Below, in pieces: positions 18,609-26,963 of a stretch of DNA of 52,364 bases. A program made the translations under genes and the position numbers. Numbering within the stretch: position 1 is the stretch's first letter; every line of letters begins with the position of its first letter. The notes under the pieces were generated by a model. It did no database searches. It saw nothing but the letters and a program-made list of their open reading frames with translations, and was not told the DNA's origin. Source of the stretch: an uncultured Lachnospiraceae bacterium (GTDB lineage: Bacteria; Bacillota; Clostridia; Lachnospirales; Lachnospiraceae); assembly GCA_947169385.1 (NCBI GenBank), contig CAMVPR010000018.1:1-52364 (forward strand), written 5' to 3'.

Positions 18609-18719
18609 AATCGTACCTCCCAATAGTTAATAATACACTGCTTTATAAGCATCTTAAATATCGCATATCCGCTAATGAACGACATGTCATCGTCATGTTG
18701 ATATCATGTTATCACAGAT

Positions 18720-18749
18720 ATTATAACAAAAGTGCAACACTTTTATCAA
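18720..18749 (-). promoter_or_regulatory. promoter candidate for the large orphan gene
   Basis: Leftward TTGATA (18749-18744), an 18-base spacer and TATAAT (18725-18720) lie about 110 bases before the start codon. The spacer holds an AAAGTG..CACTTT dyad, a possible operator. Confidence 0.45.
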
Positions 18750-18869
18750 TTATTTACCATAAGTTTACAATGGGGCATGTTCCAAGACAATTATACCAAT
18801 GTTTTTATTGTATCTAAAAACAGTCGTAATTACAAGTTTTATGCGATGGCCTCCCTGCATTTTTATTCA

Positions 18870-18898
18870 TTGTTTTATACATATTATAATGATATAAT
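18870..18898 (+). promoter_or_regulatory. promoter for the tRNA-dihydrouridine synthase gene
   Basis: TTGTTT (18870-18875), a 17-base spacer and TATAAT (18893-18898) sit 28 bases before the start codon. Confidence 0.55.
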
Positions 18899-18926
18899 TT
18901 ATAAATAAATCTTTACGGAGGTAAAC

Positions 18927-19859
18927 ATGAAGTATTACCTGGCTCCCATGGAAGGGCTAACGGGATATGTATTTAGGCAGACTCATCATATGTACTATGC
19001 GGGTTTCGACAAATACTTCACTCCTTTTATCTCTCCTACCAAAAAGAGGGTTTTAAAGACAAGAGAACTGAAGGATATCTCTCCCGCTAACAACACAGGG
19101 ATGACAACTATCCCTCAGATACTCACGAACGACGCTTCCAATTTCATATACACAACTTCATTTCTTGCAAATGAAGGCTACAGGGAGGTCAATCTGAACT
19201 TAGGGTGTCCTTCTCCCACTGTTGTGAGCAAGAATAAGGGAGCAGGTTTTTTAAGTGAGCCTGAAAGGCTTGACAGATTCTTTGATGAGGTGTTTACCGG
19301 AGTTGATAAAGATATTAAGATATCGGTCAAGACAAGGCTCGGCATGTGTTTTGCGAGTGAATTTGAAGACATACTCAAGGTGTATAATCGCTATCCAATC
19401 AGTGAGCTTATAATACATCCAAGAATCAGGGATGATTATTATAACGGCAGTGTTAAGCCGGATGCATTTATATATGCTCTTAACAATACTTCCATCCCTG
19501 TCTGCTATAACGGAGACATATTTGATGCGTCTGACGCTTTACGAATTGCAGAGGATTGTCCCAATGTCAATGCCATCATGCTTGGGCGTGGGATTTTAAG
19601 AAACCCCGGCCTTATAAATGAGATAAAGGGAATACCTGTTGAAACGGATGCCGTTATCAGTTTTCATAATACATTACTTGAAAAATACATTGGCGATTTG
19701 AAAAGTGAGAGGGATGTACTCTTTAAAATGAAAGAGTTGTGGTCTTATCTTGCCGTTAGCTTTAATGACAATCCTGAGCATGATAAGCTGTTAAAGAAGA
19801 TTAGAAAGTCATCTAATATTTCTGAATATAAAATCGCAGTTAATGAATTAATTAAATAG
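18927..19859 (+). CDS. tRNA-dihydrouridine synthase
   Basis: This flavin enzyme reduces uridine to dihydrouridine in tRNA. The 310-residue protein begins with the YYLAPMEGLTGYVFR flavin-binding opening. It has NLNLGCPSPTVV with the catalytic cysteine Cys94, KTRLG with Lys135, an IHPRIR loop near 167, and the GDI and GRG phosphate-binding segments of the TIM barrel near 205 and 230. The C-terminal helical tRNA-binding part is present. The subfamily (DusA, B or C) cannot be settled by eye, so no symbol is given. It has GGAGG before the ATG, is alone in its transcription unit, and ends opposite the VWA gene with a REP pair in between. Confidence 0.92.
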   Translation: MKYYLAPMEGLTGYVFRQTHHMYYAGFDKYFTPFISPTKKRVLKTRELKDISPANNTGMTTIPQILTNDASNFIYTTSFLANEGYREVNLNLGCPSPTVVSKNKGAGFLSEPERLDRFFDEVFTGVDKDIKISVKTRLGMCFASEFEDILKVYNRYPISELIIHPRIRDDYYNGSVKPDAFIYALNNTSIPVCYNGDIFDASDALRIAEDCPNVNAIMLGRGILRNPGLINEIKGIPVETDAVISFHNTLLEKYIGDLKSERDVLFKMKELWSYLAVSFNDNPEHDKLLKKIRKSSNISEYKIAVNELIK

Positions 19860-19888
19860 CTATTGTTTACTATTACAAATAACAGAAG

Positions 19889-19954
19889 TGTCATCCTAAG
19901 GAACGTATGTGACGAAGGATCTTTCTATGATTCTTCGCTTCGCTCAGAATGACA
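19889..19954. repeat. inverted pair of REP-like elements (BIME-like)
   Basis: A TGTCATCCT..GAAGGATCTTT unit faces a GATTCTTCGCTTCGCTCAGA..ATGACA unit across a four-base spacer, so the TGTCAT ends point outward. The pair sits between two convergent genes and could form a long hairpin stopping transcription from both sides. Confidence 0.75.
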
Positions 19955-19988
19955 CCATTATTATAGTTATTATAAAAATCTACCTTAA

Positions 19989-22817
19989 TTACCTCTTCCT
20001 ACTCTGCTGTTTCTTTAACAGTGCTGCAGTATCAAGGCCTGCAGGCTTCTTAGGTTCCTCCTTAGGTTGCTTGGTCTTCTTAGGTTCTTTGACTTTTTTG
20101 GCTTTCTTAGGCTCTTTAACCTTAACTTCTATATCATCCTTAGTTTCGCTAATATCAACCCTCTTAGACTCTTCTTTAATGCTCTTAGAAACTGAAGAAT
20201 CATCACTGACATTTTGAGCTGTCTCAGCTTTCTTCTTCGACATTCTGTCTGCAAATCTCACTTGAACCTTATCATAAAGTGATACGTTAAGTCTTCTGCA
20301 AATGACATCGTACATGAAAAGCAACAACGCCAATATAAGCAAGAAGTCAGTAATATCCTTATCTTTAACAGCGGCAGACGGCATCTTCTTAAACACCTTG
20401 GATTTAAAATCAAGTTTAACACCATCGCATAGACTAACTAATTTATCAAGTCCGTTGGTATCCTCATAGAAACGATACTCAGGCGAATACTGCATAGCAG
20501 TTGCTGTGTTAGCTGACTTAACGATACCATCTTTATTAGAGTTGGTAACCGCAATATTATATACTCCAATCTTATCTGTGTTAATCTCGGCCTCGTAATG
20601 TCCCGGAGTCTTAGCGCTAAGATTGACCTTAGATTCATTACCTTCTTCGTCGGTTACAATTGCCTCAATCTTGGTATCTGCAGAATACTCCTTGGTCTCA
20701 TAAGTAATAACACCCTTGCTGCCTTTCTGCTCTGCCTTGACAACATCTCCGTCCAAATCAACATTTGCAATAGATGAATCAATCAGGTTCCTGATAAACT
20801 CCGGATACTTATCCCAGGACGCCCAATTACCTGTCCACTCACCACTTCCATCAGATGTCCAAGCAATAACATGGCCCAAGCCGTACTGCCAACTAGCAAG
20901 AAGCGGATCTCCTCTTCCGGTCTTTAATAGCTCTTTAGAAGTAGACTTCATCGACGTCGCAATATAGCCCATAAGCGAAGGGCAACCATCGGAAAGCGCC
21001 CTTATCGACTCATCGTCAGAAGCAATAACAGGAACGAATTCCTCGTTGATAATGTATTCGTTGCAGGCAAGATATACTTCCTTCGCAAAAATTCTAGGCA
21101 GGCCGGTATTAACATCCGTATAGTAGTACCTTCCACCGCCTTCATTTGCAAGATATTTCATAATTCCTGTAGCAGAGTCAGGACCGATAGCGACAGTCGA
21201 AAGAGTGATTCCATTGTCACCTATCTCCTTTAAAACATCCCCGTAATTAGTGAACTCATCCTCTCCATCAGTAAGAAGAACAACATGTTTAATCGCAGCA
21301 TCCGAGCCCTTGATCTTATCAACAGCCTCCTTAAGAGCAGGATAAATGCTTGTTCCACCCTCAATCTTAATAGATCCAATCTCATCTGCGACAGTCTCTC
21401 TGTCGTTAAGTTCTGTAGGTTCAACAACCCATTGGTATTTGTCGTCAAATGCCAAAACACCAACCTCATCTGTATCTCTCAACGAATCAAGCGACTTCCT
21501 GGCCGCTGACTTAGCTAAGTCTAAAGATGTAATATTGACATTGTCTGATGCCGGTGTATCCATACTGCCCGAATGGTCGATAACCATATAAAACGCCATC
21601 TTTGGAATATTATTCTCCCCCTCCGGCTCTAACGCAACCGGAGAAAGCTCCTCTAAAACTGTATTCTTGTAACCGCCAAGCGCATAAGAGTCTTCACCGC
21701 CGACTATCATCAGACCGCCTGCGTAGTTCTTAACGTAACTCTCGATGTTGTTGGTAAAACCTGATTTAAGATCGTCATAGTAAACATTTGCAAGAATAAT
21801 CGACTTATATTCAATCATGTCATTGATAGATGAAGGAGCACCGGTAGGTGTTACGACATCGTAAGCAACACCGCCTGCATCAACCGCAGCAACAAGTGAA
21901 TCAGCCTCCCCTTTCTTGCCCTCGATAATAAGAACTCTGTCTTTGACATCAATCTGTGCAAATGCAGAATACTCGTTGTTGACTGTTGTCGTATCTTTAT
22001 ACGGTACTATCTCGGCACGATAATTCCTTGTACCTGTATCATCCGCTTCGTCGTAGAATACAAATGAATTCTCTCCGACATTAACCGTAACATGCTCCTG
22101 TCCTTTAAGCTTTCTTCCAAGGAACAAAGAAACATCAGCCTCTGTCTTAATATTGCTCATGACCTTAACTGTTACCGCATACTTATCACCGATTTTAATT
22201 GTGTCGGGAACAGTAAGATCATCAATATAAACCTCATCGCTAACCTGCTCCGTGACAGGAAGAACGTCAATCTCAACGCCCTCCGAATCGATGGAATTGG
22301 CCATAGAAAGCATATCGCCTTCATTTTCTATACCATCAGAAATGAGGACAATACGCTTACCACCGCCTTCGGGAAATAGCGAAAGCGCAGTAGTAAGTGC
22401 ACCCTCGATATCCGTTGCTGTAGAAACAGGCTTATCCTCAATACCGGCGTAGGACTTCTCCTTGGTCATAAACTGAGCTACCTTTGTATCGCTTCCGAAA
22501 GCAACAACAGCAACCTGATTCTTGTCAGGCATATGCTCTATCTGTTTCTCGACAAATGTCTCAACAGTTCCGATACTCGCTTTCATAGAATCGGAGCAAT
22601 CCACCAAAAACACAGTGGATGCCTGCTTAGAAATCATGCTGATTGATACTCCGGCAAGTGCCAAAACTACCAAGGTAAATATAACCACACGCATGGCAGT
22701 TCGCCTATTCTTTTTATTCTTATTAACCGTTCTAAAAAACCTCGACGCCCATATTATCAAAGCAATACCTATAGGTATCAATATGAGAGCTAAAGGCTGC
22801 TCAAACGAAATATGCAT
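19989..22817 (-). CDS. membrane protein with two von Willebrand A domains
   Basis: The 942-residue protein has two N-terminal spans (about 8-26 and 42-62). A first VWA domain carries the MIDAS motif DCSDS at residues 73-77, and a beta-rich segment plus a glutamine-amidotransferase-like region follow (about 295-390, with AGGLMIVGGEDSYALGG). A second VWA domain has DHSGS at 414-418 and LLTDGEDEFT. A C-terminal span lies near 830-850, and the cytoplasmic tail is rich in Lys/Pro/Glu. Both metal-ion adhesion motifs look intact. It is the last gene of the eight-gene cluster, 38 bases after the BatA-like gene, with GGAGG before its start. VWA proteins next to MoxR ATPases act as substrate-specific partners of the chaperone-like ATPase; the substrate here is unknown. 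Confidence 0.88.
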   Translation of the reverse strand: MHISFEQPLALILIPIGIALIIWASRFFRTVNKNKKNRRTAMRVVIFTLVVLALAGVSISMISKQASTVFLVDCSDSMKASIGTVETFVEKQIEHMPDKNQVAVVAFGSDTKVAQFMTKEKSYAGIEDKPVSTATDIEGALTTALSLFPEGGGKRIVLISDGIENEGDMLSMANSIDSEGVEIDVLPVTEQVSDEVYIDDLTVPDTIKIGDKYAVTVKVMSNIKTEADVSLFLGRKLKGQEHVTVNVGENSFVFYDEADDTGTRNYRAEIVPYKDTTTVNNEYSAFAQIDVKDRVLIIEGKKGEADSLVAAVDAGGVAYDVVTPTGAPSSINDMIEYKSIILANVYYDDLKSGFTNNIESYVKNYAGGLMIVGGEDSYALGGYKNTVLEELSPVALEPEGENNIPKMAFYMVIDHSGSMDTPASDNVNITSLDLAKSAARKSLDSLRDTDEVGVLAFDDKYQWVVEPTELNDRETVADEIGSIKIEGGTSIYPALKEAVDKIKGSDAAIKHVVLLTDGEDEFTNYGDVLKEIGDNGITLSTVAIGPDSATGIMKYLANEGGGRYYYTDVNTGLPRIFAKEVYLACNEYIINEEFVPVIASDDESIRALSDGCPSLMGYIATSMKSTSKELLKTGRGDPLLASWQYGLGHVIAWTSDGSGEWTGNWASWDKYPEFIRNLIDSSIANVDLDGDVVKAEQKGSKGVITYETKEYSADTKIEAIVTDEEGNESKVNLSAKTPGHYEAEINTDKIGVYNIAVTNSNKDGIVKSANTATAMQYSPEYRFYEDTNGLDKLVSLCDGVKLDFKSKVFKKMPSAAVKDKDITDFLLILALLLFMYDVICRRLNVSLYDKVQVRFADRMSKKKAETAQNVSDDSSVSKSIKEESKRVDISETKDDIEVKVKEPKKAKKVKEPKKTKQPKEEPKKPAGLDTAALLKKQQSRKR

Positions 22818-22855
22818 AAAAACCTCCTAGTACACGAAACATATTCTTCGAGATA

Positions 22856-24664
22856 CTAATATTCTCTGACATAAACAATCCACTCGATAATGAGCATCAA
22901 AACAAGCGCGATAATCACGTATTTCTTAGCTGACTTGCCGCCCTTGACAGCAACATCCCTACCCTCAACAAGATTGTTGACAGATGTCGCCTTAGCTACT
23001 CCGGATTCTGTATCGGTAGGAAATGAAGCATAGAAGCCATCATTTACTTCACCGTCAGCGTCTTTTAGACTAACTTTGTAATAACCTGTAATATCAACCT
23101 TGTCGTATGTTTTTCTTGAAACAGCAACATCGAACTTGTCCTTTCTGCCGTCCGGTCTTAATATCACGACAGGTTCATCGCTACCCATGCTTATAATGTT
23201 AACCTTCTCACCGGTCTTAAGTTCCGAAGTATCAACAAGCCCTCTGTCAAGTGAGTACGAAACCATGTTGTACATAAGGATTGGAAAATCAGCCTTTAAC
23301 GCCACATCTGACGCATGAATATCAAAGCCTAGGCATACGACCTTACCGGCATCGCTAATTCCGTAGTAACCCACGCACTCACCGTCATTTTCAAGAAATG
23401 ACTTCGCATATAATGGTCTGTCAAATGTTGTCGCCTTGGTTACAAGTATCTCCTCTCCGTCAAGATACTCCGTAATATCCGTGTTAAGCACTTTCAAAGC
23501 TGACGATTCCTTACTTCCGCTAACGCCCAGACTCTCTGACTGAGGAGGATTGATATATATCACGTTACCTGACTTAACTTCTTCTTTCGGAACACAGCTG
23601 TCAAATATATAAAGATCGTACTCTTCCTGCTTACCGACAACCTCAGTGTCAGTCGACTTAAACACTTCCAGTCCACCGATTGATAAGAGTGCCTTCTCTA
23701 AGAATGTATTGCCCGATGTAATAAGAAGCACTCTCTTGCCTCCGCTCTCTGAAAGCAGCGCTCCCGCTACGTTATCGTCAGCTAAGCTATCGTTAATTTC
23801 AATCTTGGCTTCTAATACTTCACCTGAAGCTTTAACATTTTCAAAATAAACTGATTTGGTTTCTAAGCCCTCGAGGCTCACATTCTGAATAGTAATCAGC
23901 TCTTCATCCACGTATAATCCTACGTCAAACGATACCGCATCTTCAGCGTGATTGGTAACATTTGCAAGAGCAGTCACCGTCGAATCCTCGTTGACAGCGT
24001 AATTTATAGAGTCAACTGAATAATTGACATTATCCTTATAGAGACTTATAACCTGCGCTTTTACTCCTTCTAGATCTACCGCAGTATCAGTGAAAATGTT
24101 AACGTCAGTCTCAGGCTGATCCTCCATAATCGATCTCACTATATCCATAGCGTCTGTCGCATCAGCAGCAAGCTCTGTCTTCTCGACTGATTTGATTGCA
24201 GACTTAATCGCCCTCTTAGAACTGAGCGACGAACCCTCAATCACTCCGCCTCTTGCAGCAGATACAACCGAAACCGACGTCTTAGGATCAAGTTCATCAA
24301 CATAACTTAACGCCCTCTTCTTAGCTTCGTCAAGCCTCGTTATGTCCTTGTCGTAAATCGTATTCATGCTGGCGCTGTTGTCAATCACAAGGATGACGTT
24401 GTCATTGTCACTTCCCAAATGCTTTATAATAGGTCCAACCAATGCGCCAATAAGCAAGAGCAGAGTTATTATCTGCAAATACATTAATATATTGTGTTTG
24501 TATTTCTCCCAGGGAGTTGTGGCCTCCATATTCTTGAGCGCCTCTCTCCAAAGCATAGTCGAAGGGATTTTGACTTCTTCTCCCTTCTGCTTTAGGAGGT
24601 AGAGTATTATAATTACCGGCACAAGTGCAAGAAATATCAGTGGCCAGAGAAATGTTAACTCCAT
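22856..24664 (-). CDS. BatA-like membrane protein with VWA domain
   Basis: The 602-residue protein opens with the double-span aerotolerance-regulator N-terminus (MELTFLWPLIFLALVPVIII, then a second span near 58-80, with PSTMLWREAL between). A VWA domain follows with MIDAS motif DNSAS at residues 95-99, then beta-rich extracytoplasmic sequence and a final span (about 580-598). The start is set at the ATG eight bases after GAGG, since the ATG nine bases upstream lies almost on the ribosome binding site. It lies between the DUF58 and two-VWA genes, with a REP-like repeat in the upstream gap. The likely role is as a membrane partner of the MoxR ATPase. Confidence 0.88.
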   Translation of the reverse strand: MELTFLWPLIFLALVPVIIILYLLKQKGEEVKIPSTMLWREALKNMEATTPWEKYKHNILMYLQIITLLLLIGALVGPIIKHLGSDNDNVILVIDNSASMNTIYDKDITRLDEAKKRALSYVDELDPKTSVSVVSAARGGVIEGSSLSSKRAIKSAIKSVEKTELAADATDAMDIVRSIMEDQPETDVNIFTDTAVDLEGVKAQVISLYKDNVNYSVDSINYAVNEDSTVTALANVTNHAEDAVSFDVGLYVDEELITIQNVSLEGLETKSVYFENVKASGEVLEAKIEINDSLADDNVAGALLSESGGKRVLLITSGNTFLEKALLSIGGLEVFKSTDTEVVGKQEEYDLYIFDSCVPKEEVKSGNVIYINPPQSESLGVSGSKESSALKVLNTDITEYLDGEEILVTKATTFDRPLYAKSFLENDGECVGYYGISDAGKVVCLGFDIHASDVALKADFPILMYNMVSYSLDRGLVDTSELKTGEKVNIISMGSDEPVVILRPDGRKDKFDVAVSRKTYDKVDITGYYKVSLKDADGEVNDGFYASFPTDTESGVAKATSVNNLVEGRDVAVKGGKSAKKYVIIALVLMLIIEWIVYVREY

Positions 24665-24692
24665 AACATACACCTCTAAATAGTATTATGTA

Positions 24693-24744
24693 TTGACCTT
24701 GTATCAAGGTCTAAGATCCTTCTTAAGCGCAGCGAAGAATCTTT
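24693..24744. repeat. REP-like element inside the VWA operon
   Basis: A GACCTT..AAGGTC dyad is followed by AAGATCCTTC and a truncated AGCGCAGCGAAGAATCTTT unit. The first half is shared with the cluster at 25658-25903. It lies in the gap between the DUF58 and BatA-like genes. Confidence 0.65.
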
Positions 24745-24755
24745 AATCTTTATCG

Positions 24756-25637
24756 TTACTTCTTAAAAAGTAGCCCTTCTTTCATCATGAGTTCGAACAC
24801 GACCCTGCTGAAATCATCATCCGAACTGACAGACACATAACTTGCCATATACTTCTTAGCAAGGCGTTTTATATACTTTCGATGTTCATCTAATGTTTGT
24901 TGATACCCCTCTAGAGTCTTTCTGTTCATCGATACTTTAACTACATCTTCCGACTCAGAATCAATAAGGTTAAGCGATCCCTCAAGCGTCGGATTAATCT
25001 CTTCCGGAGACAAAACCTCGATTAAAACAATCTGCTGATTGGCGTAAGCCAAGTACTTAAGGCCGTCCTCGATTCCATCCTTATCCATAAAATCGCTAAT
25101 TATAATTGCGCATCCCTTGCCTCTAAGAGGAGCGCTCATTATGGACTTATTAAGAGTTGTACCGCCCTTAAACTCCATGTTATTAAGTGCGAATATAATC
25201 TTCTTCATGGAGTTGGAACCTGACAGTCCCTTCCCGATAGTCTGTGAATCCTCGATAAGCGTGTTAACATACACCCTGTCAAGATTATTTAGTACAAGAT
25301 AGGCAAATGCTGCCGCTAAATATCTTGCCATGTCAGCCTTAGGCGGATTACCGTAATTCATACTCTCGCTGGTATCAACAAATACCCTGTAAAGGCCTTC
25401 CTTCTCCTCCATAAACTCCTTAATGTAGAGCTTATCAAAGCGACCGTATGCGTTCCAGTCAATTCTTCTTAAGTCATCTCCAAGCATGTATTCTCTAAAG
25501 TCGGAGAACTCAACAGAGCTACCCTTAAGAGATGACTTACGCATACCACTCATGCCCTGGTTAAGGCGAAGATTCATTGAAAGCTTTAAAGTATTAAGTT
25601 GTTTAAAAAATTTGTCATCAAATTCTAATACTGCCAT
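24756..25637 (-). CDS. DUF58 domain protein
   Basis: The 293-residue protein has the DUF58 core: FSDFREYMLGDDLRRIDWNAYGRFDKLYIKEF near residues 44-75, then a VWA-like fold with DTSESM (about 88-93) holding a MIDAS-type motif. It starts as MAVLEFDDKFFKQL, without membrane spans, so it is a cytoplasmic protein. DUF58 proteins are regular partners of MoxR ATPases and VWA membrane proteins, and the gene sits exactly between them here. The ribosome binding site (AAAGGA) is weaker than those of its neighbours. The upstream gap of about 290 bases is filled by repeats, which may separate its expression from moxR. Confidence 0.92.
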   Translation of the reverse strand: MAVLEFDDKFFKQLNTLKLSMNLRLNQGMSGMRKSSLKGSSVEFSDFREYMLGDDLRRIDWNAYGRFDKLYIKEFMEEKEGLYRVFVDTSESMNYGNPPKADMARYLAAAFAYLVLNNLDRVYVNTLIEDSQTIGKGLSGSNSMKKIIFALNNMEFKGGTTLNKSIMSAPLRGKGCAIIISDFMDKDGIEDGLKYLAYANQQIVLIEVLSPEEINPTLEGSLNLIDSESEDVVKVSMNRKTLEGYQQTLDEHRKYIKRLAKKYMASYVSVSSDDDFSRVVFELMMKEGLLFKK

Positions 25638-25657
25638 ATTAAATAATCCTTTTCTTA

Positions 25658-25903
25658 TTGACCTTCTTCGAAGGTCAAAGATCCTTCGGAACGATGTTCC
25701 TCAGGATGACATCATACATCCGTAGCGGAGCACAGTGTGCTCCATATATGGCGAACGATGTTCGCCGCTACGAATATGAATGGTGTTATATTATAAATGT
25801 GTCATTCTGAGCGTAGCGAATGTGCTCCATTTGTGGCGAACACTGTTCGCCACTACGGGTGTAAAGAATTGTCATTCTGAGCGAAGCGAAGAATCTTTAT
25901 CCC
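25658..25903. repeat. cluster of REP-like palindromes
   Basis: At least four units lie side by side. They are GACCTTC..GAAGGTC joined to GATCCTTCGG..TCAGGATGACA (25658-25711); GTAGCGGAGCACAGTGTGCTCC with GGCGAACGATGTTCGCC (25721-25772); TGTCATTCTGAGCGTAGCGA joined to GTGGCGAACACTGTTCGCCAC (25800-25857); and TGTCATTCTGAGCGAAGCGA with AGAATCTTT (25870-25899). Individual units are palindromic or paired. No transposase is nearby. This accounts for nearly all of the gap between the DUF58 and MoxR genes. Confidence 0.85.
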
Positions 25904-25930
25904 AAATGTAATGAGGGATAATACCTTATC

Positions 25931-26917
25931 CTAATTATTCTTACTATCCAACTCCGCAATAAGCTTATCAATAATCTCATCCGCACTGATTCCATCGGAA
26001 AGCGCATCGAAATTGGTAATAATACGGTGTCTAAGCGCAGGATGCGCAACGTACTTAATATCGTCAAATGCCACATTGAACCTACCTTCCATCAAAGCCT
26101 TGGCTTTAGCTGTCTTAACTATAGTCTGACAAGCACGTGGACTCGCTCCGGTTACAATATATTTCTTGGCAATCTCAGGTGCATTCTCAAGCTCACCGTG
26201 AGTAGCAACAACCAAACTCATTGCGTAATCCATAACCGAATCTGCGATAGGAATATCTGTTATAGCCTTTCTAATCTCAAGAATATCCTTCTTAGTCAAC
26301 ACCACATCCAACTCAGGTTTAGTTGCAGAAACAGTGACATCCATAATCTGTTTAAGTTCATCCTTAGTAGGAAATTCAATTAAGAGTTTAAACAGGAAAC
26401 GGTCTAACTGCGCCTCAGGAAGCGGGTAAGTACCCTCCTGCTCAATAGGGTTCTGTGTTGCAAGAACCATGTATGGTTTTGGAAGATCGTATGTAGTCTT
26501 ACCTACAGTTACAGTCTTCTCCTGCATCGCCTCCAGTAGTGCCGACTGCGTCTTAGGAGTCGCACGGTTAATCTCATCCGCAAGAACAATGTTAGCAAAT
26601 ACAGGTCCCTGTTCAAATTGGAATGTGTTTTTGTCATTTTCCTTGACAATCAAGTTAGTACCTGTAACATCCGCAGGCATAAGATCAGGTGTAAACTGAA
26701 TTCTTGAAAAATCCAAATCGCATACCCTGGCAATAGTCTTAACAAGCTCCGTCTTACCAAGTCCCGGAACACCCTCTAAAAGCACGTTACCGTCTGCAAG
26801 TATAGCAAGCATTACCTGCCTTACAATCTCTTTCTGACCTATGATTGCCTTACCAATCTCTCTTTCGGCGTTCTTAACTTTACTCGCCATTAATTTCATT
26901 TCTTCTTCTATAGTCAT
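25931..26917 (-). CDS. MoxR-family AAA+ ATPase
   Basis: The 328-residue cytoplasmic protein has Walker A LLEGVPGLGKTEL (Lys55), Walker B LADEINRA (Asp114-Glu115), a TQNPIEQEGTYPLPEAQLDRF sensor region cut here into parts near 165-185, and the MoxR lid domain with TGASPRA. MoxR ATPases help assemble or activate protein complexes together with VWA-domain proteins, which follow in the same cluster. The start is the ATG after GGAG-N7; a longer frame reaching 27031 would overlap the previous gene and lacks a ribosome binding site. It begins 47 bases after the coiled-coil membrane protein gene. Confidence 0.93.
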   Translation of the reverse strand: MTIEEEMKLMASKVKNAEREIGKAIIGQKEIVRQVMLAILADGNVLLEGVPGLGKTELVKTIARVCDLDFSRIQFTPDLMPADVTGTNLIVKENDKNTFQFEQGPVFANIVLADEINRATPKTQSALLEAMQEKTVTVGKTTYDLPKPYMVLATQNPIEQEGTYPLPEAQLDRFLFKLLIEFPTKDELKQIMDVTVSATKPELDVVLTKKDILEIRKAITDIPIADSVMDYAMSLVVATHGELENAPEIAKKYIVTGASPRACQTIVKTAKAKALMEGRFNVAFDDIKYVAHPALRHRIITNFDALSDGISADEIIDKLIAELDSKNN

Positions 26918-26963
26918 AACAAATCTCCTTTTATGATTATTCAAGGTCTGTCCCTCGGTATAA

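Larger units (their letters stand above)
18609..18926. other. divergent intergenic region with two promoters
   Basis: The gap separates the large orphan gene from the dihydrouridine synthase gene. It contains one promoter candidate per direction and short direct repeats of TCATGTT/ATCATGTT at about 18686-18712 that could bind a regulator of the orphan gene. I see no gene or structured RNA in it. Confidence 0.5.

Noticed and set aside
18734-18745. Terminator or riboswitch in the AAAGTG..CACTTT dyad upstream of the large orphan gene
   Set aside because: The stem is short and lies inside the promoter spacer on the reverse strand, which fits an operator better.
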